This document shows, one piece after another, positions 59,232 through 61,280 of a stretch of 61,280 bases of DNA. The DNA is from a virus, in the IMG/VR virus record IMGVR_UViG_3300034121_000204, positions 1-61,280 of that record; one strand, written 5' to 3'. Within the stretch, counting starts at the first letter, position 1. Each line of letters starts with the position of its first letter. Position numbers and translations under genes: made by a program. Under the pieces are notes generated by a model. It saw only the letters and a program-made list of their open reading frames with translations, made no database searches and was not told the DNA's origin.

Positions 59232-59861
59232 ATGAAGGAATGTAAAAAGTGCGGTCAATTGACAGACCGCTATTATTCAAAGAAGCACAAGAAGTGCGTA
59301 GACTGTTTTAACATAGTAACCAAAAGAAAGGTAAAGGACGAATTCAAGCCAATAGTTCGGAGAGGTAGGTATGAAACATTAAAGTTCATATTATCCAACC
59401 CGAAGGATGAGATGGCAATTAATGAATTGTTAGGTTGTCATCACAAAAAAATAAGAAATCATATTGAGAAGCAGTTTCAGAGGGGAATGACATGGGATAA
59501 TCATGGATCATGGCATATTGATCATATAAGACCGTTTAGTTCGGCAAAAACGATGAGAGAATTAAAGATGTTATTCAGATGGCAAAACATCCAGCCATTG
59601 TGGGCTGAGGTAAATTTGAGAAAGGGTAAAGATTCAATAGGTCAATCAAAGATTGATGAGATTAACAAAAAGATGTCAGACAGATATGACTCTCATCTTG
59701 AGAGATTATCAAGTGATATAGTAAAGACCAAGACAATCAAGCAAATGTTTGAAACGTTAAGTGATTTTGGAGTAGTAAGCATGAGTGATTTAGAGAAGTA
59801 TGCAGGTAGCATAGGTTACGATAGAGAAGGTGATTTATTTATTAAAAAAAGGAAGTTATGA
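59232..59861 (+). CDS. HNH-endonuclease-like protein with zinc ribbon, 209 aa
   Basis: Start placed at 59232 (MKECKKCGQLTDRYYSKKH); 59211 is an in-frame alternative. The N-terminal CxxC...CxxC pattern (CKKCGQ, KKCVDCF) forms a zinc ribbon. The block FQRGMTWDNHGSWHIDHIRP followed by QNIQPLWAEVNLRKGKD matches phage HNH endonuclease-like proteins. The HNH catalytic core is recognisable (WHIDHI, N-L). It might act as a homing-like or packaging nuclease. Confidence 0.75.
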   Translation: MKECKKCGQLTDRYYSKKHKKCVDCFNIVTKRKVKDEFKPIVRRGRYETLKFILSNPKDEMAINELLGCHHKKIRNHIEKQFQRGMTWDNHGSWHIDHIRPFSSAKTMRELKMLFRWQNIQPLWAEVNLRKGKDSIGQSKIDEINKKMSDRYDSHLERLSSDIVKTKTIKQMFETLSDFGVVSMSDLEKYAGSIGYDREGDLFIKKRKL

Positions 59862-60115
59862 AAGCAATAATTAACCCGATCACAAGATCGGTACAACTAG
59901 AGAAGGACAAGGAGATCGTTGACATATTCTTCGAAGACTTGGACGAGTGGCAGGAAGTTGAGATAGGTGGGAAGATATTAGACGTACACTTTGACTACAT
60001 GCCGAGGGACAACTTTGGCAGTCAGCGTGACTGGTTGCATGGGATACTGAGGGCGTTTGACAAGTCGAGCGAGTTTGAGGAGGATTTAATTGAGCACATA
60101 ACATTGGAGCTATGA
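59858..60115 (+). CDS. Hypothetical acidic protein, 85 aa
   Basis: ATGA-overlaps the HNH gene and the next gene by 4 bp each. Beta-patterned with repeated aspartate/glutamate (DIFFEDLDEWQEVEIGGKI). No family recognised. Confidence 0.6.
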   Translation: MKAIINPITRSVQLEKDKEIVDIFFEDLDEWQEVEIGGKILDVHFDYMPRDNFGSQRDWLHGILRAFDKSSEFEEDLIEHITLEL

Positions 60116-60345
60116 AACAGACAGCAGTAGAATGGTTCGCAAAAGAACTAAATAAATGGAGAATAAAAGAGTTTGGATTAAATGCCGTAATTGGAATACC
60201 AACTGAAGTATTTGAACAAGCCAAACAATTAGAAAAGCAACAAATCATCCAGGCGCACGAGGATGCGTACATGGACTGTGGATTTGAGTACAGCGCATCG
60301 GACTGCGCTAATAATTATTATAAAGAGAGATATGATAAAATATGA
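60112..60345 (+). CDS. Small phage helical protein, 77 aa
   Basis: The pattern MKQTAVEWFAKELN followed by FEQAKQLEKQQIIQAHEDAY recurs in many Bacteroidetes phages as a short helical domain. The aromatic tail ASDCANNYYKERYDKI follows. Role unknown. Confidence 0.6.
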   Translation: MKQTAVEWFAKELNKWRIKEFGLNAVIGIPTEVFEQAKQLEKQQIIQAHEDAYMDCGFEYSASDCANNYYKERYDKI

Positions 60346-60529
60346 AGTAAGTTTAAACGGTAAGCATTTCGTTATATCGTTAGACAAGAAGGAACTAAAA
60401 AAAGATTACGCGGTATTATGTAAGACGTATGACATGGCAGGTATGTATGACATTAAGCCAAGCATCTTGAAGTATGTAAGGTACAGGATACATAGTATAT
60501 TAATGAATCATTTAACAGTAGAATTATGA
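60332..60529 (+). CDS. Hypothetical protein, 65 aa
   Basis: Start placed at 60332 (MIKYEVSLNGKHFVISLDKK), overlapping the previous gene by 14 bp; the frame is open further upstream but there only shadows the previous gene. It may be a small beta-helix protein. Not recognised. Confidence 0.55.
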   Translation: MIKYEVSLNGKHFVISLDKKELKKDYAVLCKTYDMAGMYDIKPSILKYVRYRIHSILMNHLTVEL

Positions 60530-60654
60530 TAACAATTTTCATTTGCTCGTTCGTTGCATCGGGCGTAACGCTAGGTCTACTAATGAGATCATCGTATAAG
60601 CACTACGAGAAGGAGAGAGAAGAGAAGTTTCAACGACTAATTAAAAAGCCATGA
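60526..60654 (+). CDS. Small membrane protein, 42 aa
   Basis: ATGA-overlaps the previous stop. One hydrophobic span (ITIFICSFVASGVTLGLLM) and a charged cytosolic tail (HYEKEREEKFQRLIKKP). Overlaps the next start. Confidence 0.45.
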   Translation: MITIFICSFVASGVTLGLLMRSSYKHYEKEREEKFQRLIKKP

Positions 60655-60716
60655 GAACAGCAATTATAGTAGCATTAGCTATACCTTTAACATTAACATT
60701 AATACTTATATCATGA
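60651..60716 (+). CDS. Tiny single-span peptide, 21 aa
   Basis: MRTAIIVALAIPLTLTLILI is a single hydrophobic helix. Starts in AAAAGCCATG, which argues for real translation. It overlaps its neighbours at both ends. Unknown role. Confidence 0.4.
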   Translation: MRTAIIVALAIPLTLTLILIS

Positions 60717-60898
60717 CACTAGACTTAGTAGACAACATATTGGATAGGTTGACTGACTTACCTGACGATATACAGAAGAGTTCATTACAGAACGCAAAGG
60801 TCATCATGGAGAACTGGGTGGAGATAAGCGAGTCATTAACCAACAGAGCGATTGAGCGCGAGTTCTATGAGCTCTGTGCAATACTTAGGGACATATGA
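60713..60898 (+). CDS. Small protein ending in UVR-like motif, 61 aa
   Basis: ATGA-coupled. The C-terminus AIEREFYELCAILRDI fits the UVR motif (acidic, aromatic, helical with the end A.LRD) known from UvrB, ClpC and McsA, where it mediates protein contacts. Its downstream neighbour ends the same way. Confidence 0.55.
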   Translation: MTLDLVDNILDRLTDLPDDIQKSSLQNAKVIMENWVEISESLTNRAIEREFYELCAILRDI

Positions 60899-61206
60899 AA
60901 GTAGGAGATAAAGTAATTGCGTTAAGCAATTCACCTGACGACAACTGTCAGTTCAGGCGCAAGGGAAGTGTATACATGGTAAACTCAATAACGTACTGTG
61001 TTATGTGCATGAAGACATTGATCAACATCGGTCAGCGTTCACAGCACAAGGGTGTTATATGTAAGTGTGGGATGTTGATGGATACAGGTGGATTTATGTG
61101 GACACCGAAGGATGAGTTTGTCTTGCTTGCTGACAAGCAGGATGCAATCGACAAGGCTGTTGATTGTGAGGACTACGAGTTCGCAGCTAAACTTAGAGAC
61201 TTATAG
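60895..61206 (+). CDS. Zinc-ribbon protein with UVR-like tail, 103 aa
   Basis: ATGA-coupled to the preceding gene and crossing the map junction. Four cysteines (CVMC at about 40-43 and CKCG at about 60-63) form a zinc ribbon. The tail AIDKAVDCEDYEFAAKLRDL matches the UVR motif. This is the layout of small adaptors such as McsA (zinc plus UVR). It may target a host protease or repair protein. Confidence 0.65.
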   Translation: MKVGDKVIALSNSPDDNCQFRRKGSVYMVNSITYCVMCMKTLINIGQRSQHKGVICKCGMLMDTGGFMWTPKDEFVLLADKQDAIDKAVDCEDYEFAAKLRDL

Positions 61207-61280
61207 TTATGGAAAAGATGTATAGAAAATTACCGAGTGGTCGATATCAGTATATCGGTTACTCAAGCATACCTGACATA
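61154..61280. repeat. Terminal overlap, right copy
   Basis: Exact repeat of 1-127; see that entry. It proves closure of the map. Confidence 0.9.

Overview
The window is one complete double-stranded DNA phage genome. Bases 1-127 recur exactly at 61154-61280, so it is a circular or circularly permuted map of about 61,153 bp opened inside a gene. It is a short-tailed (podovirus-type) phage of a low-GC Bacteroidetes host, probably a flavobacterium. The host call rests on Bacteroidetes-type promoters (TTG, about 17-20 bp, TAnnTTTG), the near absence of Shine-Dalgarno sequences, a DUF3127-type ssDNA-binding protein and a BT4734/VirE-type primase. The portal, major capsid and tail-barrel proteins resemble those of crAss-like phages and their relatives. 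I see no integrase, repressor/Cro pair or tRNA set that would suggest lysogeny.

Layout. Plus-strand early and replication genes run from a regulatory region (54.1-55.17 kb) to the right end and on through the junction to 14.13 kb. They comprise many tiny genes, a C5 DNA methyltransferase, a PD-(D/E)XK exonuclease with OB-fold partners, a DnaA-domain-IV-like protein, a primase/SF3 helicase, an SF2 helicase, a VRR-NUC nuclease and a metallophosphoesterase. Minus-strand late genes run from 54.08 kb down to 14.12 kb. In order of transcription they are basic accessory proteins, groEL-groES, small basic proteins, tail fibre and receptor-binding proteins, lysis genes (spanin, holin, amidase), small and large terminase, portal, scaffold, capsid, connectors, tail barrel, two ejection proteins and a 2876-residue polyvalent ejection protein carrying ART-like and HEFAH protease-like segments. 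The two blocks converge and overlap by 16 bp near 14.12 kb.

Most unusual content. (1) 10.83-11.43 kb has the architecture of two consecutive integron gene cassettes: attC-like sites whose core sites are exactly complementary to the start of their own cassette, with no integrase, inserted between the SF2 helicase/small-gene block and the VRR-NUC gene. (2) 4.89-5.15 kb is an intergenic unit with its own promoter, several strong helices, a possible pseudoknot and a terminator: a candidate structured non-coding RNA. (3) groEL-groES forms its own transcription unit, bounded by a terminator and by a promoter whose -7 box lies inside a perfect 9-bp inverted repeat. (4) The 1.1-kb divergent region holds GC-rich and iterated repeats, a strong early promoter and a roughly 440-nt leader with a tRNA-like element.

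Function of the whole. The early operons take over DNA metabolism and protect or modify the DNA. The late operon builds the particle, helped by a phage chaperonin. The lysis cassette (amidase, holin, one-piece spanin) sits between the fibre genes and the terminase. All functions are inferred by reading motifs; no database search was run.
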